Assembly (NCBI RefSeq): GCF_023734095.1
Contig: NZ_AP024620.1
Location: 106,001 to 170,000 of the forward strand
Direction of reading: 5' to 3'
Origin: Moorella sp. Hama-1
GTDB lineage: Bacteria; Bacillota; DSM-521; Neomoorellales; Neomoorellaceae
Length of the DNA: 64,000 nucleotides
Below are positions 25,123 to 33,692 of the stretch, piece after piece (positions within the stretch are counted from its first letter, which is position 1; every line of letters begins with the position of its first letter). The notes under the pieces were generated by a model. That model ran no database searches. It was given only the letters and a program-made list of their open reading frames with translations, and was not told where the DNA came from. Both the position numbers and the translations under genes were made by a program.

Positions 25123-25938
25123 ATGCAGCTTAAAGAAAAGAGTGCCTGGCGAGATATTCTCGATTTCCCCATTGGCGGCCGCCAGGAAAAACCCCGCCGG
25201 ACGGGAAAGACTATGGTCATTGATAAAGGCCTAGGCCTGACGGATTTTAAAGATTTGCTGGAGGTGGCAGCACCCTATATCGATTTCATTAAACTGGGTT
25301 TCGGAACCTCCATCTTTTACCCGGCCGCTATCCTGCGGGAGAAGATCCGCCTGGCTCTTTCGCGGGGAGTGGATATCTTCCCCGGTGGCACCTTCTTTGA
25401 GGTAGCCGTCCTCCAGGGCCGCCTGTCCCTTTACCTGCAAACGGCCCGGGAACTGGGGTATACTTTTATTGAGATCTCCGATGGAACCATTGATCTCAGC
25501 CCTACCCTGCGCCTGGCCGCTTTGCGCCAGGCTCGAGCGGCCGGTTTTGGTGTTATTACTGAGGTCGGCAAGAAAGACCCCCGGGATGCCCTGACTGAAG
25601 CCCGTATCTTGGACCAGATTGCCACTGACCTGGAGGCCGGAGCGGATTATGTAATCGTTGAGGGTCGGGAATCCGGCCAGGGAGTTGTCATTTACGATGG
25701 CCGGGGCGCCGTTAAGGAGGAAACCCTGGCCAACCTGGTAGCCGGCATCAGCGACTTGGACCGGATTATCTGGGAGGCGCCCCAGAAGCAGCAGCAGCAA
25801 GCCCTGATTATGTACCTGGGAGCCAACGTCAACCTGGGGAACGTTCAGGCCGGGGATGTCCTGGCCCTGGAGGCCCTGCGGGTGGGGCTCCGGGGGGATA
25901 CCCTGCGGACTACTTTAGCCCGGGCCGAAGTTGGGTAA
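25123..25938 (+). CDS. comA: Phosphosulfolactate synthase
   Basis: A 271-residue TIM-barrel enzyme of the ComA family, which adds sulfite to phosphoenolpyruvate. KTMVIDKGLGLTDFKDLLEV, DFIKLGFGTSIFYP, FPGGTFFEVAVLQG and FIEISDGTIDLSP are family blocks. ComA starts coenzyme M synthesis in methanogens; in spore-forming Bacillus the homologue YitC leads to sulfolactate, a spore constituent. The ATG at 25123 begins the family N-terminus; earlier codons of the frame look non-coding. Its partner comB follows, separated by a broken R1 repeat. Confidence 0.92.
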   Translation: MQLKEKSAWRDILDFPIGGRQEKPRRTGKTMVIDKGLGLTDFKDLLEVAAPYIDFIKLGFGTSIFYPAAILREKIRLALSRGVDIFPGGTFFEVAVLQGRLSLYLQTARELGYTFIEISDGTIDLSPTLRLAALRQARAAGFGVITEVGKKDPRDALTEARILDQIATDLEAGADYVIVEGRESGQGVVIYDGRGAVKEETLANLVAGISDLDRIIWEAPQKQQQQALIMYLGANVNLGNVQAGDVLALEALRVGLRGDTLRTTLARAEVG

Positions 25939-25977
25939 CCACCGGATGCGGCTGGCCCGGTGGGAGCGGTTGAGGTA

Positions 25978-26365
25978 AGGGGCTGGCAGTTACAGGCGAA
26001 GGGCGACTTGGTTCGAGGCGTATGATACTTGCGCGAAGCCGCAGGGAGACGGCTATTATGGGTGGGGATATGTCCCGGAGCCGCGAATAGTGGAGCGACG
26101 GTCAAAAGGACAGGCGAGGTGAGGTTACCGTTGCCGCCGCCGAGGACCCCTGAGCGTGCCCTGGTAAAGAATATAGAGTAACCTCATAGGAGGATTAAGG
26201 CTAGCAGAGCAAGAAGCATACTCAATGGTAATCCGCAGGCGGCGAGCAACGGTCCGAAATGAGCCGTAGTCCTGACGGCGCGTAGTGTCTTTCGCGGCGC
26301 AGGTCATATCCCACCAGAATACACCATTTTTTGTAGAACCCTATTTTCTGAGGAAAATGGCAGGA
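25978..26365 (+). repeat. R1 repeat copy D (degenerate) and unexplained spacer before comB
   Basis: This 480-bp gap between comA and comB opens with a clear R1 5' half (GGGGCTGGCAGTTACAGG at 25979, then GGCGACTTGGTTCGAGGCG) and ends with an R1 tail (CATTTTTTGTAGAACCCTAT then TTTCTGAGG near 26325-26355). The middle (26060-26310) does not match other R1 copies and I recognise nothing in it. The 3' arm of the closing inverted repeat is missing. Confidence 0.6.
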
Positions 26366-26422
26366 ATCCCGGCCTTCAGGCGCGAATGTATACGAGAGGG
26401 TGATGATTGGAGGTTCTATAGC

Positions 26423-27142
26423 TTGGAAATAGAAGTCTTTACTACTTTAAATGGTATACCGGACGAAGCCATAAACAACAAAACCATCATTGTTATCGAC
26501 GTCCTGCGGGCTACAACGACCATTACCACGGCCCTGGCCGCCGGTTGCCTGGAGGTTATACCCGTCCTGACACCGGAGGAAGCCATAGAAATGCGCCAGC
26601 GCTTAGAAGACGAGCGGGTTCTCCTGGGGGGCGAGCGCAATGCCCTGAAGATACCGGGTTTCGACCTGGGTAATTCTCCCCAGGAGTATACGCCCCAGGT
26701 TGTGGCCGGAAAAAGGTTGATTATAACGACTACCAACGGCACGCGGGCCATTCGCCGGGCCGCCGGGGGGCGGCAGGTCCTCCTGGGGGCCATGAGCAAC
26801 GGACCGGCGGTAGCCAGGGTGGCCGCTGCCGGCGCTGCCGATATAACTATTATCTGCTCCGGCACCAGGGATCACTTTTCCCTGGAGGATTTCTTAACGG
26901 CCGGCCTGCTGGTAGAGGAGCTGGGTACCCAGGGAGAATATACCTTGCGGGATGGAGCCCGGGTGGCCCGGGATTACTTTCGACTGCACCGGCAAAACCC
27001 CGGGGCAGCCATGATGGAAAGTTACCATGGCCGCCTCCTGGTCAGTCTGGGCCTGGGAGACGACGTTGATTACTGCTCCCGGGTGGGAACGGCGGCCGTC
27101 GTACCGGTATATAATGGCGGGATTATTAAGCAATTGGGGTAG
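26423..27142 (+). CDS. comB: 2-phosphosulfolactate phosphatase
   Basis: A 239-residue ComB-family enzyme that removes phosphate from 2-phosphosulfolactate. KTIIVIDVLRATTTITTALA, LLGGERNALKIPGFDLGNSP and LIITTTNGTRAI are family signatures (Asp and Ser/Thr of the active site). The TTG at 26423 is chosen: GGAGG is 9 nt upstream and the protein then begins LEIEVFTTL as the family does. With comA it should make sulfolactate; no later coenzyme M genes are seen. Confidence 0.92.
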   Translation: MEIEVFTTLNGIPDEAINNKTIIVIDVLRATTTITTALAAGCLEVIPVLTPEEAIEMRQRLEDERVLLGGERNALKIPGFDLGNSPQEYTPQVVAGKRLIITTTNGTRAIRRAAGGRQVLLGAMSNGPAVARVAAAGAADITIICSGTRDHFSLEDFLTAGLLVEELGTQGEYTLRDGARVARDYFRLHRQNPGAAMMESYHGRLLVSLGLGDDVDYCSRVGTAAVVPVYNGGIIKQLG

Positions 27143-27337
27143 GAACACGAACTGCGGCTTTGCGACGCCCTGAAGCCGGATGCCTGGAGGTCCGGGCGCC
27201 CATCACCGGGCTGAAGGCCTGGGCCCGGGCTCCGGCAGTTCCCGGTCGGCAAGCCTGCCTGCGGTGGCGAGTTCTTGCCGGGGCTGCTCCGGCATATAAT
27301 GGGGATGAGATGGCCGGACAAGGGGCGTTGACTTCAC

Positions 27338-27793
27338 ATGAGCGCATCGACTATAATTTTGCTCCTCCTGATGCTGCTGGGCATCCTGGGACGCTCCAAT
27401 GTTATTGCGGCTGCTGCCGCCATTCTTTTATTATTACAGTTTACCAACCTGCAAAGACTATACCCGCTTTTAGAACGCCGGGCCCTGGAGGCCGGCCTTA
27501 TTTTTCTAGTGGTTTCGGTCCTGGCTCCCTTTGCTTCGGGCCGGGTGGCTCCCCGGGACATGCTCCAGTCCTTTGTCTCCGTGCCGGGGTTGATCGCCAT
27601 TGCCAGTGGTATAATTGCCACCCATATGAACTGCCAGGGTCTGGAGCTCCTGCAGCGTTTTCCCCAGATGATGATCGGCATGGTTATCGGCTCAATTATT
27701 GGGGTTGCTTTTTTTGGCGGCATTCCTGTGGGTCCCCTCATGGCCGGGGGTATTGCTGCCCTCCTGATCCAACTGATGGCCCTCTTACACTGA
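27338..27793 (+). CDS. DUF441 (UPF0756) membrane protein
   Basis: A 151-residue protein with four membrane segments: MSASTIILLLLMLLGILGRS at the start and GIIATHMNCQGLELLQRFPQ, then VIGSIIGVAFFGGIPVGPLM, which match the UPF0756/DUF441 (YeaL/YtwI) family. Function unknown. ATG at 27338. The 195 bp upstream has a TATAAT at 27295 but no clear -35. Confidence 0.82.
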   Translation: MSASTIILLLLMLLGILGRSNVIAAAAAILLLLQFTNLQRLYPLLERRALEAGLIFLVVSVLAPFASGRVAPRDMLQSFVSVPGLIAIASGIIATHMNCQGLELLQRFPQMMIGMVIGSIIGVAFFGGIPVGPLMAGGIAALLIQLMALLH

Positions 27794-27837
27794 TGGCGCC
27801 GGCTGAAAAATGGAAACCAGGAACTGTTTGTTGTGGC

Positions 27838-28115
27838 TAAGCCATAATTAAGCTTCTCAAGGGCTGGAGGTACAGCTCCTGGTTCCAGGGGTTCTCGGCT
27901 AGCAAACTTGGCGCTCAGTTCCTTAAGCGCCGGGGGTAGCTCGATTTTGTCCTTTTGCTCAATCATAGAGGAACTTGATACTCCTCGTTCCTGAAGTTGC
28001 GTTACGATCCCCATCCCGTTCACCGCGCCGAGACTATCGGCTTCGCTAAGTTTGCTAGCGCCTCGAACCAAGTCGCCCTCCACCTGTACCCTCCAGCCCT
28101 TGCTTGCCTGCAGAG
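27838..28115 (-). repeat. R1 repeat copy C (reverse orientation)
   Basis: On the minus strand the core runs from CCTGTACCCTCCAGCCC's complement (28099-28083, reading GGGCTGGAGGGTACAGG) to GCTGTACCTCCAGCCC (27876-27861). The inner pairing GCTAGCAAACTT/AAGTTTGCTAGC is a perfect 12 bp, and the conserved block GGTGAACGGGATGGGGATCG is identical to copy A. There is no RBS-like tail on the 3' side. It lies between convergent-looking flanks, so it does not serve a downstream gene. Confidence 0.8.
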
Positions 28116-28289
28116 GCCGTATAGTCCGGTCTCGGGCGGGGAGAATAAGTAAAAAAGGCAGGTGCAGTAAAACTGATCAACCGCGTCGTCAATCCTAACT
28201 GGCCCCGGGAGGCCCCGGAGCCCAACAGCGTACCCCATCCCGAGACCTCACCGCCGGAAGCTCCCGTCCAGACAGAACCGGTAACCAGT

Positions 28290-28310
28290 CCCCCCCAGGG
28301 GGGGTTTTTT
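28290..28310 (+). terminator. Rho-independent terminator upstream of panB
   Basis: A run of seven C faces seven G with a minimal loop (6-bp stem, 3-nt loop), followed by six T at 28305-28310. The transcript it ends is unclear; 28115-28290 otherwise holds no gene I can support. Confidence 0.65.
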
Positions 28311-28384
28311 ATTGCAGCCAGGGCAACTGGCCAAAACAAGCTTTTACTGCTATAATGGCAATAGATGGATTGGAGGGATTAGCA

Positions 28385-29194
28385 GTGGCACAGCACGCCA
28401 AAATTACCCTGCCCCAGTTGCAAGCTATGAAGGAGCGGGGTGCAAAAATCACCATGGTTACGGCCTATGACTACCCCTCGGCTTTACTAGCCGACCGGGC
28501 CGGTGTAGAGATGATCCTGGTCGGGGATTCCCTGGGGATGGTGGTCCTGGGCTACCAGAGCACAGTGCCCGTGACCATGGCTGATATGATCCACCATACC
28601 CGGGCGGTCATGCGGGCCAACCCTGCCGCCCTGGTGGTAGCCGATTTACCCTTTCTCTCCTATCAGGTCAGCGTCCCCGAGGCCGTGGCTAACGCCGGAC
28701 GGTTGATCAAAGAGGGTGGCGCCGATGCCGTCAAGCTGGAGGGCGGCCAGGCGGTAGTACCAGCGGTGCAGGCCATTGTGGCCGCCGGTATCCCGGTAAT
28801 GGGCCATTTGGGTTTAACACCCCAGTCGGCGGTGCAACTGGGCGGTTTCCGAGTCCAGGGCCGGGATGAGGCCGTGGCCGCAAAGATAAGCGCCGACGCG
28901 GCCGCCCTGGTAGCAGCGGGTGCTTTTTCCCTGGTCCTGGAGTGTGTCCCGGCGGAACTGGCCCGCCGGATAACGGCCGAATTGCCGGTGCCGGTTATTG
29001 GTATTGGCGCCGGGCCGGGATGCGACGGCCAGGTCCTGGTTTACCACGACCTCCTGGGCCTCTTTGATCGTTTCCGGCCCAAATTCGTCAAACAGTATGC
29101 CCGCCTGGGCGAGGCGACCGTCGCCGCCCTGGAGCAGTACCGGGACGAAGTCCGCCAGGGCCGGTTCCCGGGCGAGGAACAAAGTTTTAAGTAG
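28385..29194 (+). CDS. panB: 3-methyl-2-oxobutanoate hydroxymethyltransferase
   Basis: A 269-residue TIM-barrel enzyme that makes ketopantoate from 2-oxoisovalerate and methylene-tetrahydrofolate. MVTAYDYPSALLADRAGVEM, LVGDSLGMVVLGYQSTVPVT (metal-binding Asp) and GHLGLTPQSAVQLGGFRVQG are PanB signatures. The GTG at 28385 follows GGAGGG by 8 nt; an ATG 30 bp earlier is in frame but overlaps that site. It draws on the one-carbon pool fed by fhs. panC and panD are 24 kb away. Confidence 0.97.
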   Translation: MAQHAKITLPQLQAMKERGAKITMVTAYDYPSALLADRAGVEMILVGDSLGMVVLGYQSTVPVTMADMIHHTRAVMRANPAALVVADLPFLSYQVSVPEAVANAGRLIKEGGADAVKLEGGQAVVPAVQAIVAAGIPVMGHLGLTPQSAVQLGGFRVQGRDEAVAAKISADAAALVAAGAFSLVLECVPAELARRITAELPVPVIGIGAGPGCDGQVLVYHDLLGLFDRFRPKFVKQYARLGEATVAALEQYRDEVRQGRFPGEEQSFK

Positions 29195-29224
29195 CATAGC
29201 TTTTAAGTAAAGGATGGCTTCCAA

Positions 29225-29941
29225 TTGTTGAACTACCTGGACCTGATCCTGCTTTTAATCCTCGCCCGGGGGGCCTGGCAGGGTTACCACCGGGGCCTGG
29301 TCAACCTGCTGACGGGGTGGATCAGTTATCTGGTGGCGGGACTCATAGCCCTCCTCTATGCCCGCCCCCTGGCCGAGATTCTGAACCAGGCCTGGCACCT
29401 GACCGGCCGCTGGAGCCGGGTCCTGGCGGCCCACCTGCCCCTACCGGCAGCGGTCCTGGAGCAGCCGGTGAGCAGCCTGGCCGTCAGGCAGGCGGAGAGT
29501 TATTTAAGGGGCCTACCTGTGCCGGGACCGGTCCAGCAAAACCTGGTTGGGGCCCTGGACCGGGCCTCCGGGGGAACCATCGGCCAGGCCCTGGCCGGGC
29601 AGCTGGTTTTCCTGGGGATGGAACTGCTGCTCCTGGTAGTCGTCTTTTACACCAGCCTCTTTCTCCTGCACCGCCTGACCCGGCGCTTTTCCCCTGGCCT
29701 GCATAGCAAGACGGCCCTGGGGGTGGCCGACCGGGGCCTGGGCCTGGCCCTGGGGCTTCTGGGCCCTATCTTCTGGCTGGCTCTGATTGTAGGCACCCTG
29801 CGCCCCCTGTTGGCCATCCCGGCCATGGCCACGGCCCCGGGTTTTTTACCCTTGGCCAGGCAACTTTACAACTCCGGCGTGGCCGGGGTGCTGGGCGATT
29901 TTTATGATTGGCTGGCCGGTTTGTTGCATACCCTAATTTAG
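29225..29941 (+). CDS. CvpA-family membrane protein
   Basis: A 238-residue protein with about four membrane segments in the pattern of CvpA (LNYLDLILLLILARGAWQGY then RGLVNLLTGWISYLVAGLIA). CvpA proteins are linked to colicin V export and envelope stress, with no firm biochemical role. TTG at 29225 or 29228. Its stop TAG begins the R1-tail-like stretch TAGAAGGCTATTTTCGGAG. Confidence 0.75.
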   Translation: MLNYLDLILLLILARGAWQGYHRGLVNLLTGWISYLVAGLIALLYARPLAEILNQAWHLTGRWSRVLAAHLPLPAAVLEQPVSSLAVRQAESYLRGLPVPGPVQQNLVGALDRASGGTIGQALAGQLVFLGMELLLLVVVFYTSLFLLHRLTRRFSPGLHSKTALGVADRGLGLALGLLGPIFWLALIVGTLRPLLAIPAMATAPGFLPLARQLYNSGVAGVLGDFYDWLAGLLHTLI

Positions 29942-30010
29942 AAGGCTATTTTCGGAGAAACGAACTGGCATAGAGACAAACTCGCCAAAACTTAGCGGGA
30001 GGTAGATATT

Positions 30011-31441
30011 GTGATCGAAAAAGAAGAGAGCAGGGCCCAAAAACTGCAAAAGGAGTTGTCCTTGCCCAAGAAGAGCGCCTGGGAGCGCCTGGAGGCGGGC
30101 GAAAAAGAAAGGGTCTTTACCTTTGCCGAGGGGTACAAGGTTTTTTTGAGCCGGGCGAAAACTGAGCGGGAAGCCGCCCGCGCCGTCCTGGAAGCCGCCC
30201 GGGGCCGGGGCTTTACTTCCCTCATGGATCTCCCCGCCGCCCAGGGATTAAAGCCCGGCAGCCGCTTCTTCCTGTCCTGGCGGGATAAGGTCGTGCTCCT
30301 GGGCGTAATGGGCACCACCCCCCTGGAAGAAGGGGTCAGGCTGGTTGGCGCCCATGTGGATGCGCCGCGCCTGGACCTGAAGCCCATGCCCCTTTACGAA
30401 AAGGATGGCCTGGCCATGTTTAAAACCCACTATTACGGGGGTATTAAGAAATACCAGTGGACGGCCCTGCCCCTGGCCCTGCATGGGGTCATTATGCTGC
30501 GGGACGGGCGCCGCATTGAAGTGGTCATCGGTGAAGACCCGGGCGATCCCATCTTCAGCGTTAGCGATCTCTTACCCCACCTGGCCAAGGAGCAGATGAA
30601 AAAGAATATGGAGGAAGCCCTGAGCGGCGATGATTTGAACCTGGTAGTAGGCAGCCTGCCCTTTGAAGGCGACGACGAACTCAAGGAAAAAATCCGCCTG
30701 GCCACCCTCCAGCTCCTGAACCAGCGCTACGGCCTGGTAGAGGAAGATTTTATTACCGCCGAGCTGGAGCTCGTACCAGCCGGGCCGGCCCGGGACCTGG
30801 GCTTTGACCGCTCCCTGGTGGGAGCCTACGGCCAGGACGACCGGGTCTGTGGCTATACAGCCCTGCAGGCCATCCTGGAGCTGGAGAATCCCCTGCATAC
30901 CGCCCTGGTTCTTCTGGTAGATAAAGAAGAAATCGGCAGTACCGGCAATACCGGCGCCCACTCCCGTTTCCTGGAGTACGCCCTGACGGAGATGGCGGCC
31001 CGGACAAATAAACCCGGCTTCTTCAACGTGGGCCGGATCATGGCCAATTCCCAGGCTATTTCCGCCGACGTCACCGCCGGGGTCGACCCCACCTATGAGA
31101 ATGTTTTTGATATGCATAACGCCTCCCTGATGGGGCACGGTGTGGTCTTGAACAAATACTCCGGCTCCCGGGGTAAATACGACGCCAATGACGCCAGCGC
31201 CGAGTTCATGGGCCGCCTGCGGGATATCTTTAACCGCCAGCATGTCATCTGGCAGAGCGGGGAGATGGGCAAGGTCGACGCCGGCGGCGGCGGCACCATT
31301 GCCAAGTTCCTGGCCTATTTCGGCCTGGATGTGGCCGACTGTGGCCCGGCCCTGCTGTCCATGCACGCCCCCCTGGAGATCGCCAGCAAAGTGGATGTCT
31401 ATATGGCCTACCGGGCCTACGGCGCTTTCCTTGCCAGCTGA
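30011..31441 (+). CDS. M18-family aminopeptidase
   Basis: A 476-residue zinc aminopeptidase. The dinuclear site can be read off: GAHVDAPR (His, Asp), AYGQDDR (Asp), DKEEIGS (catalytic and ligand Glu), ISADVTAG (Asp) and SMHAPLEIA (His). It removes N-terminal acidic or neutral residues from peptides in the cytoplasm. GTG start at 30011 after GCGGGAGGTAG. The gap before it (29942-30010) carries an R1-tail-like stretch. Ends at a terminator. Confidence 0.95.
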   Translation: MIEKEESRAQKLQKELSLPKKSAWERLEAGEKERVFTFAEGYKVFLSRAKTEREAARAVLEAARGRGFTSLMDLPAAQGLKPGSRFFLSWRDKVVLLGVMGTTPLEEGVRLVGAHVDAPRLDLKPMPLYEKDGLAMFKTHYYGGIKKYQWTALPLALHGVIMLRDGRRIEVVIGEDPGDPIFSVSDLLPHLAKEQMKKNMEEALSGDDLNLVVGSLPFEGDDELKEKIRLATLQLLNQRYGLVEEDFITAELELVPAGPARDLGFDRSLVGAYGQDDRVCGYTALQAILELENPLHTALVLLVDKEEIGSTGNTGAHSRFLEYALTEMAARTNKPGFFNVGRIMANSQAISADVTAGVDPTYENVFDMHNASLMGHGVVLNKYSGSRGKYDANDASAEFMGRLRDIFNRQHVIWQSGEMGKVDAGGGGTIAKFLAYFGLDVADCGPALLSMHAPLEIASKVDVYMAYRAYGAFLAS

Positions 31442-31494
31442 AGCTTTAAGCAGGAAAAGAGTAATTTATGTAGAAAACTATAGTTAAAGATTAT

Positions 31495-31534
31495 AAGCAC
31501 CCTGCCGGTGGAGCACGCCAGGTGCTTTTCTTTT
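31495..31534 (+). terminator. Rho-independent terminator after the aminopeptidase gene
   Basis: AAGCACC (31495-31501) pairs with GGTGCTT (31521-31527) around a 19-nt loop with some inner pairing; a T-rich stretch (TTTTCTTTT) follows. Confidence 0.7.
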
Positions 31535-31551
31535 AGAGAGGGGTGGATCCT

Positions 31552-32133
31552 ATGGAAAAAGTGGTAGACGCCCGGGGGCAGGCCTGCCCCCTGCCGGTTA
31601 TCCAGACTAAAAAGGCCATGGAAGCCCTGGGGCCGGAGGCCGAGGTGGTAACCATTGTCGACAATGAAGTCGCCAGGGACAATGTCCTGAAACTGGCCCG
31701 GAGCCTGGAGTGTGAGACGGAGGTCAGGGAACAGGGGAGCGATTACTATATCCACATCCGCAAAGAGGCTATGCCTACGACCCGGTTAACCGTTGGCACC
31801 GGCCAGGTGTTACTGGTCAGTGCCGCTACCCTGGGCCGCGGTTCCGATGAACTGGGAAGCATCCTGATGCGAAGCTTCCTTTACAGCCTGAGTGAGACAG
31901 AAGTGCTACCCCGGCGGGCCCTTTTTATTAACAGCGGTGTCCAGCTCTGCTGCCAGGGCTCGCCCGTCCTGGATAGCCTGCTGGCCCTGGAACAAAAGGG
32001 GATGGAAATCCTGGCTTGCGGTACCTGCCTGGATTACTACCACTTGAAGGATAAACTCTGCGTTGGTAGTATTACCAACATGTATACCATTATTGAGCAC
32101 CTCATGGCCGCCGAGAAGGTCATCACCCTGTAG
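31552..32133 (+). CDS. yedF: Selenium metabolism protein YedF (TusA-DsrE fusion)
   Basis: A 193-residue protein. Residues 1-72 are a TusA-like domain with the CPxP motif (DARGQACPLPVIQTKKAM); residues 80-193 are DsrE-like, with cysteines in QLCCQG and LACGTCLDYY. YedF proteins occur mainly in organisms that use selenium and are thought to carry persulfide or selenide. ATG at 31552 is chosen for its site GAGAGGGGTGG; GTG 31543 is the alternative. It supports selenocysteine use in this organism. HEAT gene follows 18 bp later. Confidence 0.9.
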   Translation: MEKVVDARGQACPLPVIQTKKAMEALGPEAEVVTIVDNEVARDNVLKLARSLECETEVREQGSDYYIHIRKEAMPTTRLTVGTGQVLLVSAATLGRGSDELGSILMRSFLYSLSETEVLPRRALFINSGVQLCCQGSPVLDSLLALEQKGMEILACGTCLDYYHLKDKLCVGSITNMYTIIEHLMAAEKVITL

Positions 32134-32151
32134 CGGAAGGGGGGGGGCACC

Positions 32152-33063
32152 GTGTTCTGGCTGAACTGGCGCCGCCGGGACCAGCAGCAACGCCTGGAGA
32201 TGGCCCTGGAGAGATGCCGGGGCAGGATTAGCGGGAGCCTGCGGCGCCAGCTGCTCCGTTTGGCCCCCCTGGAAATGGCCAGCCTGCTAATCGCTATCTG
32301 GCCGCGCCTGGGGCCGGGTCTCAGGGAACAACTGGCGACCCTAATTGAGGAAGAGGGCTTTATGGCTAGCTGGCTGGAGTTGTTGACCCGGGGTAAGGCG
32401 AAGGAGCGGGTGACGGCAGCTACGGTCCTGGGCGAGGTCAGGGCCGGGCGGGCCCTGGGCCCCTTACTGGCGGCCCTGGGGGACCGGGAGGAGGGCGTCC
32501 AGCTGGCGGCGGCGGCAGCCCTGGCCCGCCTGCGGGATCCCCGCTGCCTGGAGCCACTGCTGACGGCCCTGGCGGAACCCCGGCGCTGGCCCCCGGCCAG
32601 GGTAGCCGACATTCTACTGGCCCTGGGGCCCTTAAGCATCCCGCCCCTGTTAGAAACCCTGAAAAAGGGTCCTGCTGAAGAGGCCGTCAGGGTAATAGCC
32701 ATCCTGGGGCTGTTTAAAGACCCCCGGACCCTCCCGGCCCTTACCGATTGCCTGCAAAGGGGAACGGCCTCCCTCCGGGAGGCTGCCGCCCGTTCCCTGG
32801 GCGAGCTTGGCCAGGAACAGGCGGCTCCTTACCTGCAGCAGGCCCTGGCCGACCCCGAGGCCGGGGTCCGGGCGGCCGCAGCCCGGGCCCTGGGCAAGTT
32901 AAGATATCATCAAGCAAGGGAAGAGTTGCAGGACTGCCTGGTAGACGGGTCCTGGGCGGTCCGGGCGGCGGCCCGGGCCGCCCTGGCGGAGATAGCTGCG
33001 GCGGAAGACGATTTACGGAGGAGCCCCTCATGGGGGGCTAACGCCCCCCTCCACGGACTATGA
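32152..33063 (+). CDS. HEAT-repeat protein with repeat-derived C-terminus
   Basis: A 303-residue all-helical protein with about six HEAT repeats from residue 80 on (RVTAATVLGEVRAGRALGPL, LREAAARSLGELGQEQAAPY, VRAAAARALGKLRYHQAREE). The N-terminal WLNWRRRDQQQ stretch may be amphipathic. HEAT repeats serve as protein-binding scaffolds; the partner is unknown, but co-transcription with yedF is likely. GTG start at 32152. From 33016 the coding sequence enters the R1 copy B element, so the last 15 or so residues (RRSPSWGANAPLHGL) and the stop codon come from the repeat. Confidence 0.85.
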   Translation: MFWLNWRRRDQQQRLEMALERCRGRISGSLRRQLLRLAPLEMASLLIAIWPRLGPGLREQLATLIEEEGFMASWLELLTRGKAKERVTAATVLGEVRAGRALGPLLAALGDREEGVQLAAAAALARLRDPRCLEPLLTALAEPRRWPPARVADILLALGPLSIPPLLETLKKGPAEEAVRVIAILGLFKDPRTLPALTDCLQRGTASLREAAARSLGELGQEQAAPYLQQALADPEAGVRAAAARALGKLRYHQAREELQDCLVDGSWAVRAAARAALAEIAAAEDDLRRSPSWGANAPLHGL

Positions 33064-33380
33064 AAATGTAGGCTGAGGGAAGGGGCTGGCGGCTACAGGC
33101 GGAAGGCGACTTGGTTTGAGGCGTAGAGCAAACTAAGCGAAGCCGAACCGAGGCGGCGGTGAACGGGATGGGGATCGAAACGTAAATTGAGGAACGAAGA
33201 CTTCCGCTCCCCGCTGCGTTTATTCAAAGAGATACAGCCGAGCACCCCCGCCGCTTAAGCAACTGAGCGTCAAGTTTGCTCGCCGAGAACCACCGGAGCC
33301 TGAAGCCTGTACCCGCCAGCCCCGCAGCAGTTGCTGTAAGTTGCAACAATTTTTGGTAGAAGCCTATTTTCGGAGGAGCC
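33016..33380 (+). repeat. R1 repeat copy B with CGGAGGAGCC at both ends
   Basis: A full-length copy. CGGAGGAGCC occurs at 33016-33025 and again at 33371-33380. The closing inverted repeat is GGGGCTGGCGGCTACAGG (33082-33099) with CCTGTACCCGCCAGCCCC (33306-33323), 17 of 18 paired. Inner pairing GAGCAAACT (33126-33134) with AGTTTGCTC (33273-33281). The conserved block GGTGAACGGGATGGGGATCG is at 33158. The left arm codes for the end of the HEAT protein, and the right end supplies the Shine-Dalgarno of the DUF951 gene. It accounts for all 320 bp between these genes. Confidence 0.85.
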
Positions 33381-33386
33381 AGTAGG

Positions 33387-33572
33387 ATGGATTTTCATGT
33401 GGGTGATATTGTCCAGACAAAAAAAAATCACCCCTGCGGTAGCGACCGGTGGGAGATCCTGCGGGTAGGTATGGACTTTCGCCTGCGGTGCTTGGGCTGT
33501 GGCCGTCTGATATTGATACCCCGGATAAAGGCGGAAAAGAGTATCAAACGGGTCCTGTCCGGACCTTCTTAG
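33387..33572 (+). CDS. DUF951 family protein (YyzM-like)
   Basis: A 61-residue protein: DFHVGDIVQTKKNHPCGSD, then WEILRVGMDFRLRCLGCGRL, with the HPCG and CLGCGR cysteines typical of DUF951. Small SH3-like zinc-binding fold is likely; function unknown. In Bacillus the homologue lies near rpsF-ssb-rpsR, as here. ATG at 33387 after CGGAGGAGCC of R1 copy B. Confidence 0.88.
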   Translation: MDFHVGDIVQTKKNHPCGSDRWEILRVGMDFRLRCLGCGRLILIPRIKAEKSIKRVLSGPS

Positions 33573-33692
33573 AAAAGAATAAGAAATGTGCCTGCGCTCA
33601 CGTTAGTCAGGGGAACATCTGCCTCCGGATCGTAACCTTAATCTCGTACAACCCAGGGACGCTATTCAGGAGATCTCGGTCGCTGAAGACAC

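Noticed and set aside
28150..28350. Open plus-strand frame reading KLINRVVNPNWPREAPEPNS and on
   Set aside because: Proline-rich and in-frame, but there is no ATG, GTG or TTG after the preceding stop, no ribosome-binding site, and it runs through a terminator-like hairpin.
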